Shown here piece by piece: positions 22,801-34,723 of a stretch of DNA of 64,000 nucleotides (its first letter is position 1; the number at the start of each line of letters is the position of its first letter). The notes under the pieces were generated by a model. That model was not told where the DNA came from, made no database searches, and saw only the letters and a list, made by a program, of their open reading frames with translations. The translations under genes were made by a program, and so were the position numbers. The stretch is from Drosophila miranda (taxonomy: Eukaryota; Arthropoda; Insecta; Diptera; Drosophilidae): contig NW_022881603.1 of assembly GCF_003369915.1 (NCBI RefSeq), positions 5,315,249 through 5,379,248 of the forward strand. Reading direction: 5' to 3'.

Positions 22801-23961
22801 GAGCAGACCGCGGTCCACAGACGCGCCCTGTCGTTCTTTTTCAATCAGCGTCAAGAGACCATCGACCGTACGCTTCTGGACGACGCTATTCTGAGCAAAG
22901 TGTATGCGAAAGAGGTCCAGCCCCATGTCTCATATTGAGTGGATAAATGAGTTTTGTAAAACATAGGTGCGATCCATGTACAAGAAGATGCTGCGTATCA
23001 TGATCATCTGCTGGCAGAACGAGAGCCACCAGTTGTTAATTTTCTCCAGCAGCACCTGTAAGTTGATCCAATGTCTAAACGTATGTTTATTTTGACGTTG
23101 CAGCCCACTTACCAGCTTGTCCATGCTGCCCCCAGTGAGCTCCTTCAGCTTGATATTGCGCTTCACATGCTGTTCGGTCAGCTCCTTGAGCTTCGTATAC
23201 AGCTGGGCGTCCATTTTATGACTGCACATATTCACAACGGCCTGGTAGAGCTCCTCCAGTGAATATTTAATGGGCTTCGACAGTTGTATGGCGATAACGG
23301 CCTCCTCGAGCTTCACATACGTGTCCTCGGAATAGTTATCGGGCAGTGTGGGTTTATCTATGGATACAATAAGTACATAAGTTTGTTGGATAGTCATAAC
23401 TAGAAATACCACCCACCTTTGAAGTTCCTAATCACTATCTTTTTGACATCGCCAGGCTTGCTGTTGTGGATAGCCCCCGTGCGATTAGTAAGTTTGAGGT
23501 AGTTGATGCCGATCGAATCTCGCCATGGTTCGAACCAAGCTTGGAGAAATTTGGCAGGCGTTCGCCGTTTGTGGACGATGAGTTCATGTTTTGGGCAGCA
23601 AAGGCACTGCGGCCCATCAATAAGGCGGCGGCACTCTCAGCGTTTTTCAGGCAAGCAGCAATATTCTCGGTGTTCTCGTGCAGCTCTGTGGTATCCATAG
23701 GCTTACACTTTTTAACAGCACTCATATTTCGGACGCACTGATGCCCACTGCCCACTGCAGGGGTGAACTCGTCTGCCTTTAACCCTTACCGTTCCAGTCA
23801 GCTGCCTCTTTGTACCGGTCGTTCGTTTCCCTGTTGTCCTGCACGGGTTATGTAGTTATTGCTTTGCATGCATAAAGTGCATTTATTGGCCTTCAAACTT
23901 AGAATCTCCTTACCTTTGCAAGGACTTTTTCGGCACCCAAAACAAATTGCTCTAAAATGAG
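19831..23961 (-). pseudogene. Cul4: Cul4 unit 3, with Helentron in intron 5
   Basis: Exon 4 is full length and lacks the 38-bp deletion, reading DLFRIHFAQNSVVQKRTVDG. Exon 3 is complete. Exon 2 (start 23725, MSAVKKCKPMD) has the 1-bp loss seen in units 2 and 11. A deletion at about 20329 joins exon 9 to the end of exon 8, removing most of exon 9 and the start of the exon 8 tail. Exon 10 and most of exon 11 are missing. DINE copy 2 sits in the intron between exons 6 and 5. It corresponds to unit 11, which lacks the DINE, so the insertion post-dates their separation. Confidence 0.92.
21177..22307 (+). mobile_element. DINE-1/mini-me (ISY-like) Helentron, copy 2
   Basis: This 1131-bp element is inserted in intron 5 of Cul4 unit 3. 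The flanks read GATAAA|element|TTAAGC and other units have GATAAATTAAGC, so insertion was between A and T with no target duplication, the Helitron-type outcome. It has the same hairpin, 14-bp subterminal inverted repeat, three internal repeats and GGAC/AGAC microsatellite as the copy at 12561-13685, with few differences. Confidence 0.9.
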
Positions 23962-26900
23962 CCAACAAATGTATGTATGGTTCTTTCACAGTCGGGTCGG
24001 GATACGGTAACGTGACCTGCATACTCTGCCAAAGGTCTTGATTTGTAAATAAAACGCTTAGTTTATTGAATGGATAAGGTAACTTACAAAAAGAATCTGT
24101 AGCAACGGCTCTGCACTACATAGAGGCTACATATCATTATTATAGTTATGCGGCTGGCTGGCGCTCTAATCACACCGAAACACACCACACGAAATATTCA
24201 ATGGACTTTTAGTATGTATGCATATGGTAAATAGAAATATGGATGTTACAATCAAATCAGTGTTCTCTGTTCGCCGTTCCCAGAAAAGTTATGCCACGTA
24301 GTTGTACTGGTTCTGATTATCCTTGTCGCGCTCCATGTAGTCTCGATCGATGAGCGACTCAATGCGTTTCTTTAAATCAGCGGGCTGAAAGGGAAGAAAA
24401 GGGGCATTCAATTTGAATACAAATTAAGTCGAAAGTCGAGACTGGTAAACGCACCTTGACGGGGAAGGTTAGCTGATTGAACAGCTCGGTGCTGAGTAGA
24501 TTGTGGCTTAACGTTTTACGCATCTTCATGATGCGCACAATGGCCGCATCTATCTGGTATTGACGGTCCTGGAATACACGCTCCTCGGTCGCCTTTTTTT
24601 CCTCATTCTAATCGGTGGGGTAGGGGGGGGGGAGGGGGGGAATACATCAGTTTGCTGTTTATTTGGGTAGCTTAAATAGTGAAACCTACCATCTCTTTCA
24701 TGTGTATCTGATTGATTTTGATTCTAAACAATTTGTTTGAACTCGTTATTAAAATCAAACTGGTTGCCATCCTCGATCTCTCGACCTTTTGGTGTTTTCG
24801 TTATGACTCGGGCGCCTCCACAGGCCAGCGACTGGAGTGTTCGGCGCAACTCTCCATCCTCGATCATGGTTGCGGCCAATATCTCCTCGTAGCTAAGCAC
24901 CGGCTTATCGTTGAACAAGAGCAGCACCAGAGCCTGAAACAGCGAAACCAAAAGCTCTTTATGTAAACTTTTAATAGCACGGTTTTATTATGTTCTTCTT
25001 TCTTGATCGGCGTATTCGAATGAATGCGTGTTGGCATATCGATACTTGTCGAGGACAAGTATCGATATATCGAGTAGATTGGTATTTCTTATAATACTAT
25101 CGATAAGTAAATCTTAAACTAAAATTCAAATCTTATAAACTAATATTCATATCTTACATTTTGGACCCTGCGTAATACGGTATTAAGATCAGTTGAGGAC
25201 CAAGATTCGAATGCGTTCGTTTTTCACTTACCGCCTCAAACTGCGCACGCAGCATGCAGTTGCCCAGCGTGGGCTGCCATTGTAGCTTTCGTCCGCTATG
25301 CTTTTCCAAATAAAACTTGTTGAATATCTGCTGTGGATTGATGAGCTGTGGCGGCATTGTGACCTCCGTGGGCGCATATGTTGGCCAGTAGCCCATTGTC
25401 AGTATACTGACGCACAGATCCAGGTTATGGACATCGCGATTGTTGCTGAGAGCGTGACCGCGGAACGCTGTATTGATGTCGCGGCTCAGTTCCATGTCCT
25501 TGAACATGCCCTCCAGCTTCGACGTGAAGCCTCCGCCACATTCTTGTTTCAGTTTTGACAGCATACTCTTTTCCGAGTCCACGGAAGCCGACTTGCCCGC
25601 AAGCAATCGCTTTGCCAGATCCTGGAGAAGGCACAGACGGACACATAATGGATGATTATAGAGTGCAAAAGCGAAAGCAAGTGTGCAATAATAACCTTCT
25701 TGTAAAAAGCCTCAAAGACATCCTTGTCGTGTATAAAATGAAACAGGACCATGATCTTGTCCAATTTCTTCTCAAGCTCTTCATCGGTGGTGCCCTTGTT
25801 GCCAGACCGTAGCTTCATGTCCACGTATTTTGCTAAGGAGTACAAGAATATGGAGTTACAGGACAAACCAATGAAAGAAAAAAAAATAAATGGTGACCTA
25901 CCAATAAGTTCTGCTGGTTTATTGGCTCGCTGATTGATAAAGAACTCAAAGGCCTCGCGCAACGAATTCGTGAACTTTTCATTGCGTGCAAGGCAATTGC
26001 GGACAATGTAATCCATTTTATCTTTAAATTCAAGCAGATCCTGCACCATGCTCTTATCCTTTTCCGGGTCAATGACAATGGTGCGTCCCTTTTTCTGAAA
26101 TACATGCATAGTACGTAAAGATAAATTAGGCAATGTGTAAGCAAGGACGAAGGAACCCTTAGCTAACCTTAATGTATCCGTTAAAGTTTCCGCACAGCTC
26201 TGATGTGCCGTTTTTGACATGGCTAAGCAGACCGTATAGCATTGTTAGTTCGACCCATCTGTTGTCCTCCAGCAACGAGTCCAGACCCTTCTGCAGTATG
26301 GCCGTTAGGTGTTCGGCCAGCAGCTCCTTCTCTACATTGTATATAAGCGGATGCCTAAGGGGAGGGAATCCAAACATTAGCCTTATGCCATCGAAGTAAT
26401 ACATGCACATACTTTGTGCTCGAGTCTAGATAGTGCAGCAAGCGCTCGTGTTCCTCGGCCAGACGCATGCTAACGTGCTGCAGGTAGCCGGGCACCTCCA
26501 GGTCCTGCATCATACGTTGACTCTCAGCCTTGTACAGTTGATTGGTGGCATCGAGGAACTTCTCCTCGAACGAACTGGAGTAGATCTGAAGATCGCACAG
26601 CATCCGTACCAAACTCTTGAGCAGACCGCGGTCCACAGACGCGCCCTGTCGTTCTTTTTCAATCAGCGTCAAGAGACCATCGTATGCGAAAGAGGTCCAG
26701 CCCCATGTCTCATATTGAGTGGATAAATGAGTTTTGTAAAACATAGGTGCGATCCATGTACAAGAAGATGCTGCGTATCATGATCATCTGCTGGCAGAAC
26801 GAGAGCCACGAGTTGTTGATTTTCTCCAGCAGCACCTGTAAGTTGGTCCAATGTCTAAACGTATGTTTATTTTGACGTTGCAGCCGACTTACCAGCTTGT

Positions 26901-27237
26901 CCATGCTGCCCCCAGTGAGCTCCTTCAGCTTGGTATTGCGCTTCACATGCTGTTCGGTCAGCTCGACAGTTGTATGGCGATAACGGCCTCCTCGAGCTTC
27001 ACATACGTGTCCTCGGAATAGTTATCGGGCAGTGTGGGTTTATCTATGGATACAATAAGTACATAAGTTTGTTGGATAGTCATAACTAGAAGTTCCACCC
27101 ACCTTTGAAGTTCTTAATCACTATCTTTTTGACATCGCCAGGCTTGCTGTTGTGGATGGCCCTCGTGCGATTAAGTAAGTTTGAGGTAGTTGATGCCGAT
27201 CGAATCTCGCCATGGTTCGAACCAAGCTTGGAGAAAT
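23962..27237 (-). pseudogene. Cul4: Cul4 unit 4, with MITE in exon 9 and 5' truncation
   Basis: The 3' UTR, complete exon 11 and exon 10 are present. Exon 9 is split by a 199-bp insertion (24961-25159) and also has the 2-bp frameshift. Exons 8, 7, 6 and 5 are present. Exon 4 has the 38-bp deletion. Exon 3 has a 94-bp deletion (GTCAGCTC joined to GACAGTTG at about 26964). Exon 2 stops at 27237 (GAGAAAT), so there is no start codon, and it is joined directly to exon 10 of unit 5. The same combination recurs in unit 12. Confidence 0.93.
24961..25159. mobile_element. Short MITE-like insertion in exon 9 of unit 4
   Basis: This 199-bp AT-rich non-coding insertion interrupts CTCTTT|TGGACC of exon 9. 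The ends are short inverted repeats ATGTAA...TTACAT and flanking T residues suggest a 2-bp TT duplication. It contains a 14-bp-arm palindrome TATCGATACTTGTC-GAG-GACAAGTATCGATA (25037-25067). Each arm holds TATCGATA, the DREF/BEAF-type DRE core. The family is not recognised. Confidence 0.65.
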
Positions 27238-29598
27238 CCTCGGTCGCCTTTTTTTCCTCATTCTAACCGGATGGTGAGGGGGAGGGGGGGGGAATACATC
27301 AGTTTGCTGATAGTTAGCTTAAATAGTGAAACCTAACATCTCTTTCATGTGTATCTGATTGATTTTGATTCTAAACAATTTTTTTGAACTCGTTATTAAA
27401 ATCAAACTGGTCGCCATCCTCGATCTCTCGACCTTTTGGTGTTTTCGTTATGACTCGGGCGCGTCCACAGGCCAGCGACTGGAGTGTTCGGCGCAACTCT
27501 CCATCCTCGATCATGGTTGCGGCCAATATCTCCTCGTAGCTAAGCACCGGCTTATCGTTGAACAAGAGCAGCACCAGAGCCTGAAACAGCGAAACCAAAA
27601 GCTCTTTTGGAGCTGTTTCGAATGCGTTCGTTTTTCACTTACCGCCTCAAACTGCGCACGCAGCATGCAGTTGCCCAGCGTGGGCTGCCATTGTAGCTTT
27701 CGTCCGCTATGCTTTTCCAAATAAAACTTGTTGAATATCTGCTGTGGATTGATGAGCTGTGGCGGCATTGTGACCTCCGTGGGCTCATATGTTGGCCAGT
27801 AGCCCATTGTCAGTATACTGACGCACAGATCCAGGTTATGGACATCGCGATTGTTGCTGAGAGCGTGACCGCGGAACGCTGTATTGATGTCGCGGCTCAG
27901 TGCCATGTCCTTGAACATGCCCTTCAGCTTCGACGTGAAGCCTCCGCCACATTCTTGTTTCAGTTTTGACAGCATACTCTTTTCCGAGTCCACGGAAGCC
28001 GACTTGCCCACAAGCAATCGCTTTGCCAGATCCTGGAGAAGGCACAGACGGACACATAATGGATGATTATAGAGTGCAAAAGCGAAAGCAAGTGTGTAAT
28101 AATAACTTTCTTGTAAAAAGCCTCAAAGACATCCTTGCCGTGTATAAAGCGAAACAGGACCATGATCTTGTCCAATGTCTTCTCAAGATCTTCATCGGTG
28201 GTGCCCTTGTTGCCAGACCGTAGCTTCATGTCCACGTATTTTGCTAAGGAGTACAAGAATATGGAGTTACAGGACAAACCAAAGAAAGAAAAAAAATTAA
28301 ATGGTGACCTACCAATAAGTTCTGCTGGTTTATTGGCTCGCTTATCAAAGGCCTCGCGCAACGAATTCGTGAACTTTTCATTGCGTGCAAAGCAATTGCG
28401 GACAATTGTAACGGTTGCGGTTGGACAATACCGATGCAAAATAGGTTATCGCTATGGTGCTCGGATATCGCATGCAATAACCTTGGGCCAATTATCGCTG
28501 CAGGGCATAGTATAGTTGGGGTGGGTGCAAGCAAGCTCGAGGTAGGGAACAGCTGAGCTGAGCTGCCGTAAGTGCTGTGCAGCGCATCGCAACGGAGCTT
28601 TCGAAGCCGAGCTTTAAGATCGGTAAGCTCTTATTTAAGCAGTGCAAAAGCACCAGAACGTTATCTTTCGAAAATTTTAATCTGTGCAGCCGGTGGCTAT
28701 CTCCGCGTCGGTAGCAAATATATAACTAAATCGACCACGTGTAAGCCCAAAAGAAAAGAAAAGTAACCCAAATCAGTGCCACAAAGACAAACCGAAAAGA
28801 AATAAAACGGAACGGGGAAAATCCCACACGGTGGGCGCGCCGCAAAAATCGGTCGAAAATTAATAATCGTGCGCCGAGAAAACTGGCAAGAAACTACCCT
28901 GGCGAAAAGTGCATATTTGCCTCGACTCGCCAGCAAGTGTTGTTCTTGTTGCAAACCCGTGCGTCGCGCAGCTCTGCCAGGAGAACCCAACGCTCGTGTC
29001 TCCGTGGAAAAGTCCGAAAAACTGGTATGTTACAGTGCCCTGTAGGGAAAATTTAGATTTTTTTCTTAGCCCTCGTGGTTTTGGTTCTGTTTCGCCCATA
29101 GGGCCCTGGCCCCGAGCGGTAGCCACCCGGCTCTCCCCAAAGTTCTGCCCCACCCACACCAAACTCCCACCCTTGACGGGAGTACTCTTCGGAGTCGACC
29201 TTGGTGTGGGGCGGAGATTTTTTGTCCCTTTTGGAGTCGTTGAAGCATCCACCTGCCCGGCGACATAACCTCCACCGGCCATCACCCTGGCGCCATATCT
29301 AACGTACGCGCATAGAGGGCATAGAGGGCATAGAGATCACCCCCCCCTATGCGCCGCTAACTCGCTGTCTGCGACGGCCTAGAAGACGCCGCCACGGATC
29401 CGGACCCAGATTTCGTAGCATAGTGTAGTTTTAATTGTAATTTTTTTTGGTTCCTTCTGAGCACTTATATGACTATGTAACTTTCCTTAACTCTGCGTCA
29501 CAGTCCTACCTCGATAGGCGGGAATGTGAAAGTTCTCAAAGCGGAATTTATTTTTTCGGGTTAGGGACCGAAAAACTTAATCATAAAGTAACAGACTA

Positions 29599-29636
<38 letters not shown>

Positions 29637-31324
29637 TTCATACCCCCCCTACTTACCAATCCCCCTCCGCCCTGGGCACACAATGTAATCCATTTTATCT
29701 TTAAATTCAAGCAGATCCTGCACCATGCTCTTATTCTTTTCCGGGTCAATGACAATGGTGCGTCCCTTTTTCTGAAATACATGCATAGTACGTAAAGATA
29801 AGTTAAGCAATGTGTAAGCAAGGACGAAGGAACCCTTAGCTAACCTTAATGTATCCGTTAAAGTTTCCGCACAGCTCTGATGTGCCGTTTTTGACACGGC
29901 TAAGCAGACCGTATAGCATTGTTAGTTCGACCCATCTGTTGTCCTCCAGCAACGAGTCCAGACCCTTCTGCAGTATGGCCGTTAGGTGTTCGGCCAGCAG
30001 CTCCTTCTCTACATTGTATATAAGCGGATGCCTAAGGGGAGGGAATCCAAACATTAGACTTATACCATCGAAGTAATACATGCACATACTTTGTGCTCGA
30101 GTCTAGATAGTGCAGCAAGCGCTCGTGTTCCTCGGCCAGACGCATGCTAACGTGCTGCAGGTAGCCGGGCACCTCCAGGTCCTGCATCATACGTTGACTC
30201 TCAGCCTTGTACAGTTGATTGGTGGCATCGAGGAACTTCTCCTCGAACGAACTGGAGTAGATCTGAAGATCGCACAGCATCCGTACCAAACTATTGAGCA
30301 GACCGCGGTCCACAGACGCGCCCTGTCGTTCTTTTTCAATCAGCATCAAGAGACCATCGTATGCGAAAGAGGTCCAGCCCCATGTCCCATATTGAGTGGA
30401 TAAATGAGTTTTGTAAAACATAGGTGCGATCCATGTACAAGAAGATGCTGAGTATCATGATCATCTGCTGGCAGAACGAGAGCCACCAGTTGTTGATTTT
30501 CTCCAGCAGCACCTGTAAGTTGGTCCAATGTCTAAACGTATGTTTATTTTGACGTTGCAGCCGACTTACCAGCTTGTCCATGCTGCCCCAGTGAGCTCCT
30601 TCAGCTTGATATTGCGCTTCACATGCTGTTCGGTCAGCTCGACAGTTGTATGGCGATAACGGCCTCCTCGAGCTTCACATACGTGTCCTCGGAATAGTTA
30701 TCGGGCAGTGTGGGTTTATCTATGGATACAATAAGTACATAAGTTTGTTGGATAGTCATAACTAGAAATACAACCCACCTTTGAAGTTCTTAATCACTAT
30801 CTTTTTGACATCGCCAGGCTTGCTGTTGTGGATGGCCCACGTGCGATTAAGTAAGTTTGAGGTAGTTGATGCCGATCGAATCTCGCCATGGTTCGAACCA
30901 AGCTTGGAGAAATTTGGCAGGCGTTCGCCGTTTGTGGACGATGAGTTCATATTTTGGGCAGTAAAGGCACTGCGGCCCATCAATAAGGCGGCGGCACTCT
31001 CAGCCTTTTTCAGGCATGCAGCAATATTCTCGGTGTTCTCGTGCAGCTCTGTGGTATCCATAGGCTTATACTTTTTAGCAGCACTCATATTTCGGACTCA
31101 CTGATGCCCACTGCCCACTGCAGGGGTGAACTCGTCTGCCTTTAACCCTTACCGTTCCAGTCAGCTGCCTCTTTGTACCGGTCGGTCGTCTGCCTGTTGT
31201 CCTGCACGGGTTATGTAGTTATTGCTTTGCATGCATAAAGTGCATTTATTGGCCTTCAAACTTGGAATCTCCTTACCTTTGCAAGGACTTTTTCGGCACC
31301 CAAAACAAATTGCTTAAAATTTAG
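27238..31324 (-). pseudogene. Cul4: Cul4 unit 5, interrupted by a 1.27-kb insertion
   Basis: The unit starts (left) inside exon 10, so exon 11 and the 3' UTR are absent. Exon 9 has the 2-bp frameshift, and its boundary with intron 8 is deleted (about 27609). Exon 8 and exon 7 are present. Exon 6 has a small deletion at about 28342 and is split by the foreign insertion at 28407-29680. Exon 5 is present. Exon 4 has the 38-bp deletion. Exon 3 has both the 94-bp deletion and a shortened C run (four C at 30586-30589). Exon 2 is complete, with start codon at 31088. It corresponds to unit 13. Confidence 0.92.
28407..29680. mobile_element. Unidentified insertion, possibly a solo LTR
   Basis: A 1274-bp foreign block splits exon 6 of unit 5. 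It begins TGTAACGG and ends GGCACA, and is flanked by CAAT on both sides (28403-28406 and 29681-29684). TG...CA ends with a 4-bp duplication fit a gypsy-superfamily LTR. Long LTRs of this size are known in the Osvaldo/Ulysses branch. It has a TATATAA-like box near 28718 and AATAAAA near 28802, compatible with LTR transcription signals. No long coding frame is convincing. A 32-base A run (29600-29631) near the right end is unusual for an LTR, so an internally deleted non-LTR element with a poly(A) tail is the alternative. Confidence 0.5.
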
Positions 31325-34300
31325 CCAACAAATGTATGTATGGTTCTTTCACAGTCGGGTCGGGATACGGTGACGTGACCTGCATACTCTGCCAAAGGTC
31401 TTGATTTGTAAATAAAACGCTTAGTTTATTGAATGGATAAGGTAACTTACAAAAAGAATCTGTAGCAAAGGCTCTGCACTACATAGAGGCTACATATCAT
31501 TATTATAGTTATGCGGCTGGCTGGCGCTCTAATCACACCGAAACACACCACACGAAATATTCAATGGACTTTTAGTATGTATGCATATGGTAAATAGAAA
31601 TATGGATGTTACAATCAAATCATCTCGATCGATGAGCGACTCAATGCGTTTCTTTAAATCAGCGGGCTGAAAGGGAAGAAAAGGGGCATTCAATTTGAAT
31701 ACAAATTAAGTCGAAAGTCGAGACTGGTAAACGCACCTTGACGGGGAAGGTTAGCTGATTGAACAGCTCGGTGATGAGTAGATTGTGGCTTAACGTTTTA
31801 CGCATCTTCATGATGCCCGCATCATGGCAGCATCTATCTGATATTGACGGTCCTGGAATACACGCTCCTCGGTCGCCTTTTGTTCCTCATTCTAATTGGA
31901 GGGGGGGGGGGGGGAATACATTAGTTTGCTGTTTATTTGGGTAGCTTAAATAGTGAAACCTACCGTCTCTTTCATCTGTATCTGATTGATTTTGATTCTA
32001 AACAATTTGTTTGTGAACTCGTTATTAAAATCAAACTGGTCGCCATCCTCGATCTCTCGACCTTTTGGTGTTTTCGTTATGACTCGGGCGCGTCCACAGG
32101 CCAGCGACTGGAGTGTTCGGCGCAACTCTCCATCCTCGATCATGGTTGCGGCTAATATCTCCTCGTAGCTAAGCACCGGCTTATCGTTGAACAAGAGCAG
32201 CACCAGAGCCTGAAACAGCGAAACCAAAAGCTCTTTTGGACCCTGCTTAAGACGGTATTAAGATCAGTTGAGGACCAAGATTCGAATGCGTTCGTTTTTC
32301 ACTTACCGCCTCAAACTGCGCACGCAGCATGCAGTTGCCCAGCGTGGGCTGCCATTGTAGCTTTCGTCCGCTATGCTTTTCCAAATAAAACTTGTTGAAT
32401 ATCTGCTGTGGATTGATGAGCTGTGGCGGCATTGTGACCTCCGTGGGCGCATATGTTGGCCAGTAGCCCATTGTCAGTATACTGACGCACAGATCCAGGT
32501 TATGGACATCGCGATTGTTGCTGAGAGCGTGACCGCGGAACGCTGTATTGATGTCGCGGCTCAGTTCCATGTCCTTGAACATGCCCTCCAGCTTCGACGT
32601 GAAGCCTCCGCCACATTCTTGTTTCAGTTTTGACAGCATACTCTTTTCCGAGTCCACGGAAGCCGACTTGCCCACAAGCAATCGCTTTGCCAGATCCTGG
32701 AGAAGGCACAGACGGACACATAATGGATGATTATAGAGTGCAAAAGCGAAAGCAAGTGTGCAATAATAACCTTCTTGTAAAAAGCCTCAAAGACATCCTT
32801 GCCGTGTATAAAGCGAAACAGGACCATGATATTGTCCAATGTCTTCTCAAGCTCTTCATCGGTGGTGCCCTTGTTGCCAGACCGTAGCTTCATGTCCACG
32901 TATTTTGCTAAGGAGTACAAAAATATAGAGTTACAGGACAAACCAAAGAAAGAAAAAAAATTAAATGGTGACCTACCAATAAGTTCTGCTGGTTTATTGG
33001 CTCGCTGATTGATAAAGAACTCAAAGGCCTCGCGCAACGAATGCGTGAACTTTGTATTGCGTACAAAGCAATTGCGGACAATGTAATCCATTTTATCTTT
33101 AAATTCAAGCAGATCCTGCACCATGCTCTTATCCTTTTCCGGGTCAATGACAATGGTACGTCCCTTTTTCTGAAATACATGCATAGTACGTAAAGATAAA
33201 TTCAGCAATGTGTAAGCAAGGACGAAGGAACCCTTAGCTAACCTTAATGTATCCGTTAAAGTTTCCGCACAGCTCTGATGTGCCGTTTTTGACACGGCTT
33301 AGCAGACCGTATAGCATTGTTAGTTCGACCCATCTGTTGTCCTCCAGCAACGAGTCCAGACCCTTCTGCAGTATGGCCGTTAGGTTTTCGGCCAGCAGCT
33401 CCTTCTCTACATTGTATATAAGCGGATGCCTAAGGGGAGGGAATCCAAACATTAGCCTTATGCCATCGAAGTAATACATGCACATACTTTGTGCTCGAGT
33501 CTAGATAGTGCAGCAAGCGCTCGTGTTCCTCGGCCAGACGCATGCTAACGTGCTGCAGGTAGCCGGGCACCTCCAGGTCCTGCATCATACGTTGACTCTC
33601 AGCCTTGTACAGTTGATAGGTGGCATCGAGGAACTTCTCCTCGAACGAACTGGAGTAGATCTGAAGATCGCACAGCATCCGTACCAAACTATTGAGCAGA
33701 CCGCGGTCCACAGACGCGCCCTGTCGTTCTTTTTCAATCAGCGTCAAGAGACCATCGTATGCGAAAGAGGTCCAGCCCCATGTCCCATATTGAGTGGATA
33801 AATGAGTTTTGTAAAACATAGGTGCGATCCATGTACAAGAAGATGCTGCGTATCATGATCATCTGCTGGCAGAACGAGAGCCACCAGTTGTTGATTTTCT
33901 CCAGCAGCACCTGTAAGTTGGTCCAATGTCTAAACGTATGTTTATTTTGACGTTGCAGCCGACTTACCAGCTTGTCCATGCTGCCCCCAGTGAGCTCCTT
34001 CAGCTTGATATTGCGCTTCACATGCTGTTCGGTCAGCTCGACAGTTGTATGGCGATAACGGCCTCCTCGAGCTTCACATACGTGTCCTCGGAATAGTTAT
34101 CGGGCAGTGTGGGTTTATCTATGGATACAATAAGTACATAAGTTTGTTGGATAGTCATAACTAGAAATACAACCCACCTTTGAAGTTCTTAATCACTATC
34201 TTTTTGACATCGCCAGGCTTGCTGTTGTGGATGGCCCCCGTGCGATTAAGTAAGTTTGAGGTAGTTGATGCCGATCGAATCTCGCCATGGTTCGAACCAA

Positions 34301-34723
34301 GCTTGGAGAAATTTGGCAGGCGTTCGCCGTTTGTGGACGATGAGTTCATATTTTGGGCAGTAAAGGCACTGCGGCCCATCAATAAGGCGGCGGCACTCTC
34401 AGCCTTTTTCAGGCATGCAGCAATATTCTCGGTGTTCTCGTGCAGCTCTGTGGTATCCATAGGCTTATACTTTTTAGCAGCACTCATATTTCGGACTCAC
34501 TGATGCCCACTGCCCACTGCAGGGGTGAACTCGTCTGCCTTTAACCCTTACCGTTCCAGTCAGCTGCCTCTTTGTACCGGTCGGTCGTCTGCCTGTTGTC
34601 CTGCACGGGTTATGTAGTTATTGCTTTGCATGCATAAAGTGCATTTATTGGCCTTCAAACTTGGAATCTCCTTACCTTTGCAAGGACTTTTTCGGCACCC
34701 AAAACAAATTGCTCTAAAATGAG
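31325..34723 (-). pseudogene. Cul4: Cul4 unit 6
   Basis: The 3' UTR is present. Exon 11 lacks its C-terminal codons and stop (deletion at about 31621 joins 3' UTR to TCTCGATCGATGAGC). Exon 10 has a small rearrangement near 31815. Exon 9 keeps the intact frame ([12 protein letters not shown]). Exons 8, 7, 6 and 5 are present. Exon 4 has the 38-bp deletion and exon 3 the 94-bp deletion. Exon 2 is complete, with start codon at 34487. The left half resembles unit 14 and the right half resembles unit 13, so it looks like a recombinant. Confidence 0.92.

Noticed and set aside
29561-29821. Frame containing a long poly-Phe run
   Set aside because: It is an artefact of the 32-A homopolymer at the end of the insertion.
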